Translations under genes and position numbers: made by a program
Shown here: positions 47,630 through 61,500 of the stretch, piece after piece
Layout: each line of letters begins with the position of its first letter
Numbering within the stretch: the stretch's first letter is position 1
The notes under the pieces: generated by a model
What the model saw: the letters and a program-made list of their open reading frames with translations, nothing else
The model's database searches: none
What the model was told of the DNA's origin: nothing
Origin: Ciona savignyi
Taxonomy: Eukaryota; Chordata; Ascidiacea; Phlebobranchia; Cionidae
Assembly (NCBI GenBank): GCA_000149265.1
Contig: CH002950.1
Location: forward strand, 1,067,961-1,131,960
Direction: 5' to 3'
Length of the DNA: 64,000 nucleotides

Positions 47630-48669
47630 TGTTACGCCAGGACACCGTCTAGCCAGCGACAGGTTTCTACTATCTGCAGACAGTCGAGGCTCTTAGCGAT
47701 TGATTGACGCCACTCTTTTGCAAACGCTAGCGAAAAGAATACTTGCAAAATAAGACTATAGTCTATTTCTGTTAGAAGGCCCATTTGTATAAACAACTTT
47801 TGAAAGGTTATGCAGTAGCGTTTATTCCAACAAGAAATGTATATACACGAATTCAGTATGTACAGTCAGAAGAAAAACATTGGTCATATAGGGCAGTACA
47901 AGAATTGCAAAACGCTAAGATGCAGTGTGTTTTACAGCATGGCACAAATGCAAAGAGCACCAATATATAATATTATGAAATATTTGGTTCAATCGATTAG
48001 TTGTCAGTCAACATCATTAAAGGCTGTGGACGTATGTTACCCAGTTTATAACAATATATTAGGAAAAAACGTTTTCGACTAAAAATGTTTGTGTAGATTT
48101 TATTTTCGTTTTCTGAGTCTTCTAGAACCTGGTCTATCCACGTTCTGGGTTTGTGACAAGACCGCGACGCCGCGCCCGGGAGTCCCTAACGCCGAATTCT
48201 CATTTGGGGTGCACTCCAAGGGAAGCGAGATATCGTCGGCGTGCAGTTTACGTACCCGTCTGGTTGATTGCCGGTTCTGTGAGACAAACACGATACAAAT
48301 ATTAGCGTTATGTAAAAGTGGACGGAAGGAGTGGTAAACAAGACAGATTTGTGGAGATTATTGGCCAAGTTAGGAGGATGCGTAGGAGCATAGAATTTCA
48401 TTTTTACAACTCCAGAATAATCTAGTTTTATTACCGGAAAACAGCAAGAGTTTGGTTAAAATGAAATTTTCAAAACTTTAATACAACTTTGAGCGTCCTG
48501 TTTAAATCCAGTAGATTAATAACACGTCTTTAAAGTACTTTAAATGTAATATATACGGTGAAATCATAACAATTATCTCAACAAAAGCAATTATCAAAAT
48601 TTGTACTTTCAGTTACAGCGATTGATAACGTAAAATCACCGATTTGATTTGGAACTTTTGCTTTAACTA

Positions 48670-48868
48670 GATAGGATAGGATATTAACGTTTAAATCCGT
48701 AAATGGAAAAACCAAGGGGGTTAACAGTCGAGCAATCATCGGATTACCTCGCGCACACTGTCTGGTTACCGGAGCTATTGCAGTGTGTTGTATATGATAG
48801 ACACATTGCTTTAATTTGCCCATTAATCCGCTGGGTTCAGACAATGTCCGTAAAGTGCCTTAGATGCC
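48670..48868 (-). mobile_element. tRNA-like SINE copy, tRNA head missing
   Basis: Minus-strand copy running from GATATTAACGTTTAAATCCG to about GTCCGTAAAGTGCCTTAG; the tRNA-like head is absent. Confidence 0.7.
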
Positions 48869-49349
48869 GTTGGTTAAGAATTTGTACTAAAATGGGCAAC
48901 CTGATCGTTGTAATTGAGCGCGGTGGCTGGACTGGTTATGGTGGGAGATCGCGATGGTGAGATGGCGGCCTCGAACCTCTTCAGCGCTGTAATTGACAAT
49001 AGCGATCACACTAGTACAGTGGATCGGCTCATGTTGGCACACACAAGGACCATGTCGGTCTTTTAAGACTTAAGTTTTGCAATTTGAAATAGGCCCAGAA
49101 GAATGTTACTGCAACTACAAATGCATGACTAAAGAAGATAGTTGTAGTTGTGTCTCAATCGTCAAAACAGACAAAAAACTAAATATTTTATGGTGTAAAT
49201 AATTGATTGTTATTATACAGAGGACTAAAAAGTAAAAAGGAAGAATATAACTAAAACAAAAGAGTATGTCAGAACTAAAAAAAATATAGTATCTAGCCCT
49301 GAATAGATCTAGCATTATAAAGCAAAGCAACCTAAACAAATTACTCTTG

Positions 49350-49530
49350 AGAAAACTATAAGGAGGGAAAGCGGGAAACTGCATACTAAAATGAAGGGGC
49401 ATTATTGTTAGTTTTAAACATGGGGTTAGAGTTAGGGTTAGTTCGTTCAGGGTTGAGATTAGCGTTTAGGGAAGATTTCAAATTAATTTCCATGGTTTTG
49501 TTGAGCAGTTTTCCCCTTTTCCACACATTA
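49350..49530. mobile_element. MITE related to 38,144-38,316
   Basis: The left arm GGGAAAGCGGGAAACTGCAT and the right arm with GAGCAGTTTTCCCCTTTTCC are inverted; the middle is rich in GTTAGGGTTAG words. The internal TTAGGG words belong to the repeat family and do not mark a telomere. Confidence 0.55.
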
Positions 49531-49586
49531 GCGTTGCCCAATTACTCTTGTATAGCCTGTGTGGTAGTTTTAGTCGGGTATTGGCT

Positions 49587-52500
49587 TTAAAATGAGGAAA
49601 AGTACAAAAATTGTTGACAAAAACCTTGTCCGACGGGTGAATTTTTAAGAATATCACCCATTCTTGCCATATTGGGTATTTTGTTTGTGGCAGGTTCCTC
49701 TGTCTCTTGTACTACTTTACCACGACGTCTCGATCGAGTTTTCGTGGTTTCAGCTTCATTGGACGCATCCTAGGTCAAGTTTATAATTAATTATACAAAA
49801 AACATTTTTACCCAGAAAAATTATACATTTGATAAAATTTTTAAATAATTTTGTTTCTTTTTAATAAAGCGTTCATTAACATGTAAAAACAGTTATCAAC
49901 ATTTAATAAAAAAAGGTAATTAATTAATTAAAAGAGGTATTAAACGAATCACCACTAAAAAAGTAAATAAATCAAAATATGGACTTTCAGCACATGCAGA
50001 TGTACGTAATTAATTAAGCTTAAATTCTACTTTCGTAAGTAAAGCAAGCATAACATTATATTGTTTAAGCAAGCATTTATATTAGCATTGACCTAAACTG
50101 TAAACTAGGCCTTTTCAAACTTGTAAGCTCGCGACTCCTTTCAATTTATTAACATTTTTCAGTCTTTTAAAGTTTAAAATCCTAAACAGATGGCCCACGA
50201 GTATGAAATTTGCATCTGTCCTACATCAGCACTCCTAACTTTAAATTCCCTTATTATCTTTGGCTAGGTTGATAGCAGACCGTGCACGCGTGACACACAC
50301 AATTGGCTATTTAAACGTGACAATCAAAATGCATAGTTTTGATCAGGATTAATAAGTCTAACGCGCATTTAGTTATGCCACGTCGTACAATAACGAGGCT
50401 TTTACTTTCCGTTGTGCTTCTACATACATTCCCATTTATATGAGATCACTGGTAGGAGTCAATAATGTAACGAAGTCACCAAACAGTGGTATTTACGTAG
50501 AGTTCAGTTTTGCTTTAAGTAAAAAGTCTACAATAGATATAGTAGTAGGTGTGTGAAAATGTACACTTTGCGACCCCTGAAATTCAGTACTGTGGGATCC
50601 CAACCTGGGAAGTCCTGCTGTAAACCACGCTTACCTATGTCTTCTACTCCATCCAATTCTAACTGCATAGCAGCCTGTGTATCAGCGCCACTTGCATCTA
50701 CGTCTACTACACCCACTAATTCTAACTACATTTCATTCTGTATGTCAGCGCCACTTAAAACTACGTCTCTTACAACTACCAATTCTCACTGCACTGCATC
50801 CTGTATATCACTGCTACTTGCATCCCTGTCTATTACACCTACTAATTTTAACTGCATTTCAGTTTATATTAAGATGTTAAAGTAATTAGTCAGCATTCTA
50901 CACATGCACAATGACCATGATATCATCTATTTTGGATGTTTTATACACAAGAAGCATGGAATGTGCATGGCTGCTATTTGTCAATTTTTACTAGCATTTT
51001 CGGTCGCCCAGATTTCATGCGTTATGGAATACATTGGATAGCAATGCACACTACGAAATGCTCTTGACCCTGGGCATGAGAGAATCAGTCACTAACGGTG
51101 GAATCACAGCCCTAGGTCTATGGATGCCAATTAATCTAAGTTAAATTGTCTGTTAAATTATTAGGCTACATTTACACCCATGCAGTTGCCTTACTCCGTC
51201 GAACATTTTGTCGAATGCCTTCAACGTGCGACTGAATTTCGACTGTTTCGAGAAAATAGAAATGTTACTGAAAAGTTAAAACTCAAATAAAAACTGAATT
51301 CCATGCAAAACAAAACTGTGGCAGATTTACTTTTGGTTATTTTCAAAACAATAAAATTTTGTTTAAAACATAAGAAGTTTAATTTATGCCAGGTCTCCCT
51401 GTAAAACCCATTTTCGCAATTAAAAAATTAAAATTATAACGTGGTGGTTTACGTATAAACAGGTGCGAAACTGGTCGCTAGCTAGTTGGCGGTGTCCTTG
51501 GGCAAGGCACTTTACGGACATTGCCTGAACCCAGCGGAATAATGGGTTCTACCAAATTGAAGGAATGTGTCTATCATATACAACACACTGCAATAGCTCC
51601 GGTAACCTCGACGATGGGCGCGAGGTGATCTGAAGATTGCCCGTATGTTAACCCCTTGGTTTTCCCATTGACGGGGATAAACATGAATATCCTATCCTAA
51701 TCTCCTAAACATATAAAGCTAGGTACAAATTGCAGAAGACTTCGAAATGTTGAGAGGTACTTAGTTTTATAGTCAAGGGCATCCAAAAATTAAAAAAATA
51801 TGAAGGTGAATACTTCATACCGATTTAATTTCACCGTCTTCTTTAGATTTTAATGTTCGCTTTCTTCCTCTGGTCCCTGTTTTCTTCAATTTGGGGGTCA
51901 CATCCATTTCCATGGTGGATTCTGGGAATCCCCTAGGTTGACCTGGGTAAATCAAATATATTTGTGGGTAGTTAGAATGGGAAGTTATTTTTTACTTTTG
52001 CTTATCAGACTCATTACTTTTTCTCCAAGACGAGGATTTAGCAAAAAATCGACATTAAAGCAAAAATTTAAAAACTAAAACATTTTTATACAATTTTATA
52101 CAAGTTGAATCAATTAGTATTATACCTGTTGCCTTTAGCATGCCAGAGTCATCTAATATCTCATTTGTCAAGGTGTCATCATTTTCATTGATTTCATAAT
52201 CCGGTTCACACTAGTTTAAACGGGTGAAGTCAAAATAAAATCGCGTTAAAGGAACTAGATAAACTAACCTAAACATGACAGTATTTATATGTATTTATAG
52301 ATATATATAACAACCTGATAATTATGTTTTTTTTTGTAAACCTACACTCCAAATGTAAATAATAAGTTATCAATATTTTGTTATCTATGTATTTAGCCAA
52401 TGGTAAAAGTTGCTGATTTTTAATCTTATCTTAGTAAAACTTGGTATGGTATTTATAGTTGGTATAGTTTTTATAGTTGGTATGGTTTTTATGTAAGACC

Positions 52501-55500
52501 TAAAATTTCTGTGTAAAAATAAAACTAAAGTCAAACCTTAATTTGGGGTTGTTCAGTAGATGTATTTCCTTGTTGTTCTCTTCGCGTTTTGTTTTTAATG
52601 GTTGGTTCTCCGACTGTGCTTTCTGTCGGACCATATATTTGCATGTTTCAAATTATTGATTTTTTGAACATTTGTAATATCACATTGAAGATATCTTTAA
52701 AAACTTTTTTTTAAACTCATGAGATATTGTTACAAACAATTTTTTGGGCAACTTTGTACTATAGTATTAATGATATAAAAGTAATTTTTTTATTAGTCAA
52801 ATTCATAATAATCATAAACATAAGCCATCGTTTAAAATTATTTTTTTAAAAATTGATAATATAATATTAAAAATAGCGTAAGAAAAGTAAATTTTTTTAA
52901 TTATCAAATAATTCCAAACCAGACCAAAATCGTATGTCCGACTCATAATGCAAAATGAGAATAGGAGGATAGGATAATCATGTTTATCCCCGTAAATCAG
53001 TACACCAAGGGGATTAACACATGGGCAGTCGTCAGATCACCCCGCGCCCACCGTCGGGTTACCAGAGCTATTGCAGTGTGTTGCGTATGATAGACACGTT
53101 CCTTTAATTAAGTAGAACCCATTAACCCGCTGGGATCAGGCAATGTCTGTTATGTACCTTGCCCAAGGGCACAATTGACTAGTTAGCGACTAGTTATGAA
53201 CATACAACCCGTCGACTAAAAGGCGTCACACTAAACCGCTAAGACTAAGCTGTCGGACAATAAAGACCATGAATTATATCGTCGAGAATCATGGATTACA
53301 GAGAGCTAATCCTGCAGTGACTCACCATCTATTTGTTCGGAAGGGATGGGGGTGGATGGTCTGGGTGGAACCGCCCCTTTTTTTCGTCGTGATGACGATT
53401 TTTTAACAACCGTCTTACGCGATGATTGGCGAGTTTTTCGCTTCCCTTTTACTGTGGGAATACGAGGTGTTGTGATGGGATAAAGTTTGGGAAGATTCGT
53501 TTTTTTCGCCTGTTTTACTTTTCGAAACAGTAGCAGACTTGTGAAGGAAACAGCTATAAAAAAGGCCACTTTGTCAGTCTGCAAAGTTTTAAGGTAAAAA
53601 TTAATTTACATGAACTGCTTTGGCAGAAATTGTTTTTACCATCGCTGTAAACTAGACTAGTTTAAGGGTGTAATCACCACACTGGCCAGTGGCCACTAAA
53701 CTACTTAGTGTTAAAAAACTATGTTTTAAGCAGTGAAGTAAGTGTATCTAATGTAGGTGTTTTCAAAATTATTACAACCGTCAAAATATTGGTTCTACCT
53801 TCTTCTTGTGGTGCCTCATCGGCTGTTGTCCCGTGATCATCCTCGTGAGCACTTGTGTGATGCTCATCATCAGTCGCTTCATGTGGTGGTGGTATCACGG
53901 GATCGGATGAAACAACCGTGGGAGTCATGGAGGTGCTCATCTCGTGCATCTCGTGCTCCTGGTAGGTGGCTGGTGATTCTGGCACCGTGTCCAGTGGGAA
54001 GTTGGTGCAGCTCTGCTGTTGGTGGAAAATGTGGGAACATGTTAAATAATGCGTGTAAAAAAATTACGCTAAACTCTTGACTTCATATTTCTTCGCTGAA
54101 ATCTGACTTCATATCAATTGGAGGTGCCAATCAGCCATTTGTTCAAAGCTTCAGATATAATAATTCTAAGTGTTTACAATATACTAACCTTGGGCGGGGA
54201 GAGAATCTCCTGTTTGACGGGTCGTAATATTGCAGATGCCGATGAGCTCTTTCTCTGAGCAAATGAACAAATTCAGAATTGGAGCATACGTATAGGGATA
54301 AAATGAACGACAACCTTTAACAAGTGATCTCAAACATATAAAAATGATTACAATATTAGTTAATTCATTATACGCTTTCGTACAATATTATAACTTTAAC
54401 ATATTAGACCGATCAAATAGTGACATAGATTTTAAAGATTTTCAGGGTGGGATATTCACACAAGGTTGGGTGATAGTAAAACAGTAATGCTGAACTCAAA
54501 GAGGTATTACGGTGTGTTGCGTTTGATGTTCCTGCATATCTAGACCATGTTGTTTAACAAATGACAAAGTTTTATTGCGATCCCATTATTCCTTCTGGTA
54601 GAAAAAAACAACAAAACAATATGCGATCCCATTATTCCTTCTGGTAGAAAAAAACAACAAAACAATATGTGTCCTATTTTTCCGTATGGGACATATAATG
54701 AAATTAAACCAGAGTTGTAGTGGACTTCTGTATGACTTTAAGTTGAGCTTGAAGTTGGGAGTTTGTGCTTTTCAGTTGCACATTTTGCAAGATCTGCTCG
54801 TCCAATTTTTGCTGGGATTCGTTAAGATTTTTATTGGATTTCAAAATAAAAACTCCTAAACGAAAAATGGCAAAACAGAAAACCTACACCTATTTCTATA
54901 AATAAAAAGACAAAAAATAAATAATTTAAATTACAGAGAATTCCCAGTTTATATTAACAAGTGCTAAGTGTACGCAGACAACAAGTTTAATTTGTTGTGA
55001 TGAAAACATGAAATTCCAAAAACAATCGCAGATATTCAACAGGTGAATGTCTACTTTATATATATCTTGTTTTATTTCAGAAGTATTACAATCTCAAGTT
55101 ACTTTGGTGTTTAATTGTAAGGACTGGGCAAAAAATTAAAGCCAGTATGGTAATTATCATATTCAGTAATTTTGAAATGATAATGCCTTGGAGCGTCATT
55201 TTGATTATTAGATTTTAAATGGAATAAACAGTCACTCCGAAATGTCTCAATATGTAAAATACTATACTGGTTTAAAGTAATCAAATAAAATACAATTGTT
55301 GCATCCCTGCATGTTTGTTTGGGCTTACATAAAAAAAGGCGCAAAAGGTATTTTTTTTAAATTTATCATCGACAAGTGTAAAATTTAATTTGTTCACATT
55401 TATTTGATAAACATCAAAAAAATCAACACCTTTAAAGCTGCACTGCAGGACTTCTGTGTGTTGATCTGAGTCTCCAAAGCCGACGCAATTCGATCCCTTC

Positions 55501-58500
55501 CTTCACGGAACTTCTTCAATTCTTTGTCTTTGCTGTCACTCAATTCTTTTACCTAAATAATGGGAAATAAATGCTTTGGAATTATTTTAAATTTATTAAA
55601 AATATCTTTGTATGAAGAGTGCGTAAGGATCGATAAAATACCAAGAATGAAAGTATTAAGCCTCATGGTGCAGTGTAAAATACCGGAATCACTGAGACAG
55701 TACTTTAATAATGATTAAAAATTCTATTCAACATGAATTTGTGATATCACAGGATCCCCGGCCTTCCAACTGACATTTTACACACATGCACCAGCTATTT
55801 TTTTAGTAAACAAAAATGGGTTTGCCACTTGGCATTCACTTATTCAACCAGTTGTACAAAAAACAAAAATAGCCATATACCCCAGCAAACAGACTTTATC
55901 TTGCCATACATAACCCCCATGTACCCATGGTATCCCAAACACGCGAGCTCATAAATAAGCCCATGTGCAACCATGCAATCAAACCTCTGCTTTCAATGCC
56001 TTAATTTCCTCCTTCCTGTCTTTAAGCTCGGCAGCACTTGATTCCGATCGCTGCAGTTTCTCTTCCAGAATAGAGATCTCACTTTCTAGGTTTTCGATCT
56101 TATGATTTTTATGTTCAAGATCACCAGTGAGCTGCTGTGCTGTTTTTGCCGAGTTTTCGAGATCGTGAATCTACCAAGAAAACAGTCAAAAGTTATTGTA
56201 CAATTTACAATCCTACATTTGTCCAATATTAAAACTGTAAAAAGTTGTACTCAAAGAAAGTTTCAGTGTGCCACTAAAAAACCAGGACTTTTGCAATTTT
56301 TTTATGATCTTTGAAGACGTTTGTAGTTAACCACATTTGGTATTGCTCTACATATTAAATGATTTATTTTTTTATGTAAAAAAAAGAAAACTAAAAGAAC
56401 TAAACCAAAGACGACTAAAATGTGTCCAAAGAAGTGTTGAACCCATATTGACCTATACACCATTGCCATCATTGATACTTTTCTTGTCCTGTTTGCCCAC
56501 ATTACACAATTCTGTTGTAATATAGTTACATAGTGAAAGACACACTAACCTGAGTCTTGCATTGTTTCAACTCATTTTCCAAGTAAGATTTTGTTTTGTC
56601 TGCCAAATCACGTTGTTCGGTCAACTGAGAAATTAGATTTTAGTGAAGATGTACAAAAAGTGTATATGTATATATATTCTAATACGTCAATTGCTCTCAG
56701 TTCCAACTTAAGGTCCAAATATAAAAGAAATTAATTTCTTTTCAGTGGACATTGTGCTGTATCCAAGAATGACACAAAGTAACATACAACGGTAGAGTTA
56801 AAGAGTCTTAACATGTCTTTATAATAACTGAATGGTTTTTTAAAAGTTATACTTTCAGAAAACTGAATTAAATATCATTAAGTGCTTACATAGAATAAAA
56901 GCTAAAAATTACACACGAAAAGTTAAGAGTGGGGTTGTAAATAAATAATCACGTCAGCATACCAGTTGATTCTGCTTGCTAGATTCATCGATTTTCTTCT
57001 GTAAATCATCATTCTTATCACCGAGATCAGCATTCGAGGTTTCGTATTTTTCCAACATTACCTGCTGCTCACTCTACAAAACGAATTTGTGTATTCAAAA
57101 GCATGTGACTTCACAACCAAATAAATGTACAATGTCATTCGAAGTAATTCCTTTACTACTGTACGACAGGCAATGATAAAATAATGTCAGATCATTTAAT
57201 TCACATACATTTTAACTAAAAATAAAGGAAGTTCCTACGAAGGCATTATCAGTGTTTATAAACAGCAGACACTATTATTACTAATAATAAGAATAAATAA
57301 AATAATTAAATGAACACACTTTTGTTCAGATTTGCTGTTTTATATTAAGAAAGTATGCACGACGATATACTTTTTCTTAATCACTGTAATATTACATCTC
57401 AGAAATTAGGTTAATTGCACAATTTACTAAAAAAGTAACAAATATACAATGCTACCTGCACTCGGTCCATTTCCAGCATTGCGTTTCTCAGTTTATCAAG
57501 TTCAGTTGCCTCGGCCACATTTAACTTCGGTAGCTTGCTCTGGGATAATGTTTAATTTAGTAAAACAAGCGGATTACAGCAAGGATTGCATTTAATAGTC
57601 CTTAAACATTATAGCACTATGCACTAAGCTGTACAGGAATGGCTTTTACTTGAATCAAATTTTACAATTTTTGCCACTTTACTATCTATCAGTCAATAAA
57701 AAAGTAGTGTTTTTTTGCATGTTGGTTGTAATTGTCTTAAAATAAATGGACTGACATTAAGGCATTTCTGCTGCAAAGCTGTTTCCGTGTTTTGTTTAGC
57801 TACCCAGAGTTAAAGATAATTTAAAAATGTTCAAATGATAAAACATGGTTAACACCAGTACCTGCAGTTCTGAGTTTTCGTTCTTGAGTTTTGTCACTTC
57901 TTGTTTTAACTCATCAATCGTTTTCATTAAATCCTTTTTCTCCATTTCAAGAATGTACATGTCCTGCGTGAGTGGTTTGTTTTTTAAATTGGTGTTGACA
58001 CTTTTTACCACATGGTGGGGGTAATAAGCAAACCTTTTGGACATTGGCTGATGACACTTAAATTTTCAAACTCGAGTATGGGTTAAACTTATGGGTTTAA
58101 AAACATTATAGTTAAAATTAATGTCGATTTAAAATCAATTTAATTAGAACTTGAGTGATTTTAAAAACAATATAGTTGAAAATGGATGAAACTAAAAATT
58201 GTGTTGGTTTTAGTTTTGATATAAAAACGTGCAGCAAACCTGGTTGAGTAATGATGCATCCGATGTACGTTTCGCAACAACTTTGTCAGCCGCACTTTGA
58301 TCTCGTTTCACTTGTTTCAACTGCTCCTGAAGTCTGTCAACCTCAGCCATTAACTGCTTCTCAAGGGTCGCCGATATTTTCGCATCGGCGCACAACGCCT
58401 TCTTTTCTTTTTCCGCTTGTGCCAACTTCTCGTTGACAGTCGAGATTTCAACCTTTTATAAATGAGGTGGCAATTTAAAATTTTTGTAGTAAATATAAAG

Positions 58501-61500
58501 GAAAGTAAAAATTGAAAATTTAACCATATCAAGATAGAAAAATTAGACGGAAATTGACGTTTTGTCACTATATGGGTTGATTAAAGTTTAATTATCTATC
58601 TTTTGTTTCTTACCTTATGCTGTTTAATCAAATCTTTAAGTTCTGCTTGCTTAGTAGCGTTGTTTTCATTGACAGCTCTCTGTAGTTCATCCTAAATCAG
58701 TTTCCCAGTTTTTAATTAGTACTTTATGAGGTAAACATTTGGTTAAAATGAAACCAGAATCCACCTTGTCAGTGGTGTTCAACTTAAAACTTATAAATAG
58801 ACTATTTTGATATGGTACGCACTTACGCAGATCAATACATTGTGAACAAAATGCAAGGCGGAAAATAAAAACAGGAAATGCTCAGAATTTTGAAACCGGG
58901 CATTTATCAAAATAGCTCCTAAATTTGTATGGAACTTTTGCTTTTAGTTTTTGTTCAACCTTTACAAACCCACTGAAGCTATATTCAAGTGACTGACCCA
59001 AGGAAGAAAAACATTAGACTGGTCACTGCTAGGTTTCGTTATTGCAATCTTTCGGATCATCGCTTGATATTGTAATTAATTTATACTTCCTGGCTAATTT
59101 ATATAATTGTGAGTACCTCATGCTTTTGTCGTGAATCTTGCAATTCAGTTTGATGTTTCGTTTCCAAGCTTTGAATTTTCGATTCCAGATTTTCAATTTC
59201 TTCCATTTTTGTCTTTAAAGCTGTTTCGATATCTTTGTGGGAGTTTGTCATCTCCGTGGCGGTTGTCACCAAGCGTTCGACATCGGCATCTAAAGTCGCC
59301 ACCGCTGTGGTGAGTTCGTTCACTTGAGCAGTTTTGATCTCTGCACAGGTCACAGCTTCATCAAGGGCAGCAGTGAGCTCTGCAGTTTTGCCGTTTAACT
59401 GTGGAGTAAACGGACTTTGTTGGCATTGGCTTAACCGCATCGACTATAAAAAACTTTGTGCAAACAAACTAAAAAAACTGGAAAATGAAACTTTAGTATC
59501 TTGTGTTAAGCTAAAACAATTTCGAATTTTCACTAAGTATTACTTTCACTTATAAAATAAAAAAGAAGGATAACATTAAATAAAAAGGAAGGTAACAAAT
59601 TTTTTGTTCCAGTTCCCTATTTCCCACTTTTAGTTTGACTACATTCGGTTCATTGACAGCACCTTGCATCCCACTTTCCACACCTGTATTTCACCTTAAT
59701 TTAATTGACCCCACCTGTGATATTTCATCCTTCAATGCTTGAGCATTTAGTTCGGCGCAAGTTTTGTATTTTTCGTGCGATTCGTTTGCAGATGAATGTC
59801 CGCTGAGCTCAGAACGCAAACCTTCGTTTTCGAGCTTCAACTCTTTGACTTTATCTTCAAGTTTCTGCCAATTTAAATAAAATGGAAAATTTATTAGAAT
59901 GAGCTTCTGTAGCCTGAAAAGATTAATATGAGAAATAGTACAAGCATTAAATAAATAAATAGTTAACTGATATAAGGAAAACAATAAAACTTCAGTCAAA
60001 AGTACTGGTAAATTTAAAGTTGATTTAAAAACAAAATAATCACAATTTTCCAAACATATTTGAAACAGGATCTTGAAACATTTATGAGTTACTTACTTGT
60101 GCGTCCTGGGTCATTAAATCCAATTTTGAGGTCAATTTTAACATTTCCTGAAACAAAATATATTAAAATAAAAACTGATCTTAAAAATTATAATTATACT
60201 CAGTAAAATACTACTTTATATTTTTAAGGTAACAACTAACAACACACACTTTTTAGCACAATTTCTGAATAACAGGGGGTGAGACTTGAACTGACCTCCT
60301 CATGTTTTGAAGTTTGTTCTAATTTTCCAAGCAGCTTATTATTTTCCTTCGATAGTTTCTCAATGTCCAGCGAAGATTTCTGAACAGTAGAAAAAGTCGC
60401 TTACTTAATTTTTTACTAAATCGTGCATGTTTACACAAATAAACTGTGCCTTGTGGTAATAAAAATTAAATGTTTTTATTATACATTGACACTGCAAGTC
60501 TAAGCAAAGTATGGGCATACAATGTGGTAAATTGCACCGATCACACCTTACAAACAGATTGTCCTCAAAAGTTATCCTGAGCATAAAGTATAATTCATTT
60601 AATGTTTTTTCCACCCACCTCATTACTAATGTTAAATCTGTTATTAATTCCTGTTGTTTCTAAACTTTTATCGAACTCACCTCCACATCTTTCAAAGATT
60701 GCTGCACTTTTTCAAGCAGTTCATCTTTTTCCTTTGAAAGTTTTTCAACTTCCAGCGAGGATTGCTAAAAAAGTAAAAACAGCTTTTGCATTAAATGATA
60801 TAACCCTTTCTTAGTTTAAAATGCACAAAATTAAATTTAAACCATCGTGTTTATTTATTTCCTTTTAAATCGAACAATAGTTGTGTAAAAACTCCCAATG
60901 TAGATTTCTTAGCCCACCAAAATACAATGTTGTTTTCGTTTATTGAATTAGAGAAACCGTTTTTAAAAATTTAATCAACCAAAAGTACCCAGTACCACAC
61001 ACCTCTGCATCTTTCGAAGTTTGCTCCAAATTTTCGTTTTGCCTTGACAGTCTTTCAATTTCCAACAAGGACTTCTAAACAGTTATCGTTTTTTATTGCG
61101 ATTAAATGTTTCAATTTACAATTTTTGAATAAAGTTGTTATGCAATTCGGTAAGTGTACCCCCTCAGGAACGAAACCAAGACCAACAACAACCATATTAC
61201 TACTAAAGCTACTGAACATGGTTCAAGAAAGTGGCCAGCGAGCTTCGTTTATACTCAACACAGACTACAATTCCTGGGCAGTCTACTAAATTGTTAAAAT
61301 CTGTTAACCCACTTTTTATCAAATTGTTAACAATAGCAATGCATAGTACGGTAATATATATTTTTTACTAGTTTTGCTTCAACACTACAGCTAATTAGCC
61401 AGGCCAGATCATTTTTTGTTTACGAAGAAAATAAAATAAAAGCCATTTAAGTAGAAGGCTAAGCTTTGGTATACACACAACTTTAATTTTAAGCAGTGAA

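Larger units (their letters stand above)
44678..49586. other. Gene-poor, SINE-rich interval
   Basis: No coding region is supported. It contains several copies or fragments of the GTGTCCTTGGGCAAGGCAC SINE (about 45,225-45,490, 47,215-47,285, 47,359-47,629 and 48,670-48,868), a segment near 46,180-46,290 related to the 20,495-20,580 repeat, a GC-rich island at 48,115-48,300, and a MITE at 49,350-49,530. Confidence 0.55.
49770..51820. other. Last intron of the coiled-coil gene
   Basis: About 2 kb. It includes a 63-bp tandem array (50,637-50,870) and a SINE copy (51,455-51,697). The open frame over the array (plus strand, 50,553-50,885) is probably not a gene. Confidence 0.6.

Noticed and set aside
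48089..48401. Short frames on both strands across the GC-rich island
   Set aside because: No domain pattern, no splice context, and high GC lowers stop frequency by chance.
49420..49500. Telomere-like GTTAGGG words (also near 12,350 and 38,200)
   Set aside because: They are internal, irregular and enclosed by MITE inverted repeats, so they are part of repeat families, not telomeric DNA.
55111..55344. 77-residue frame between coiled-coil exons
   Set aside because: It has no heptad pattern, and the phases of the flanking exons join without it.
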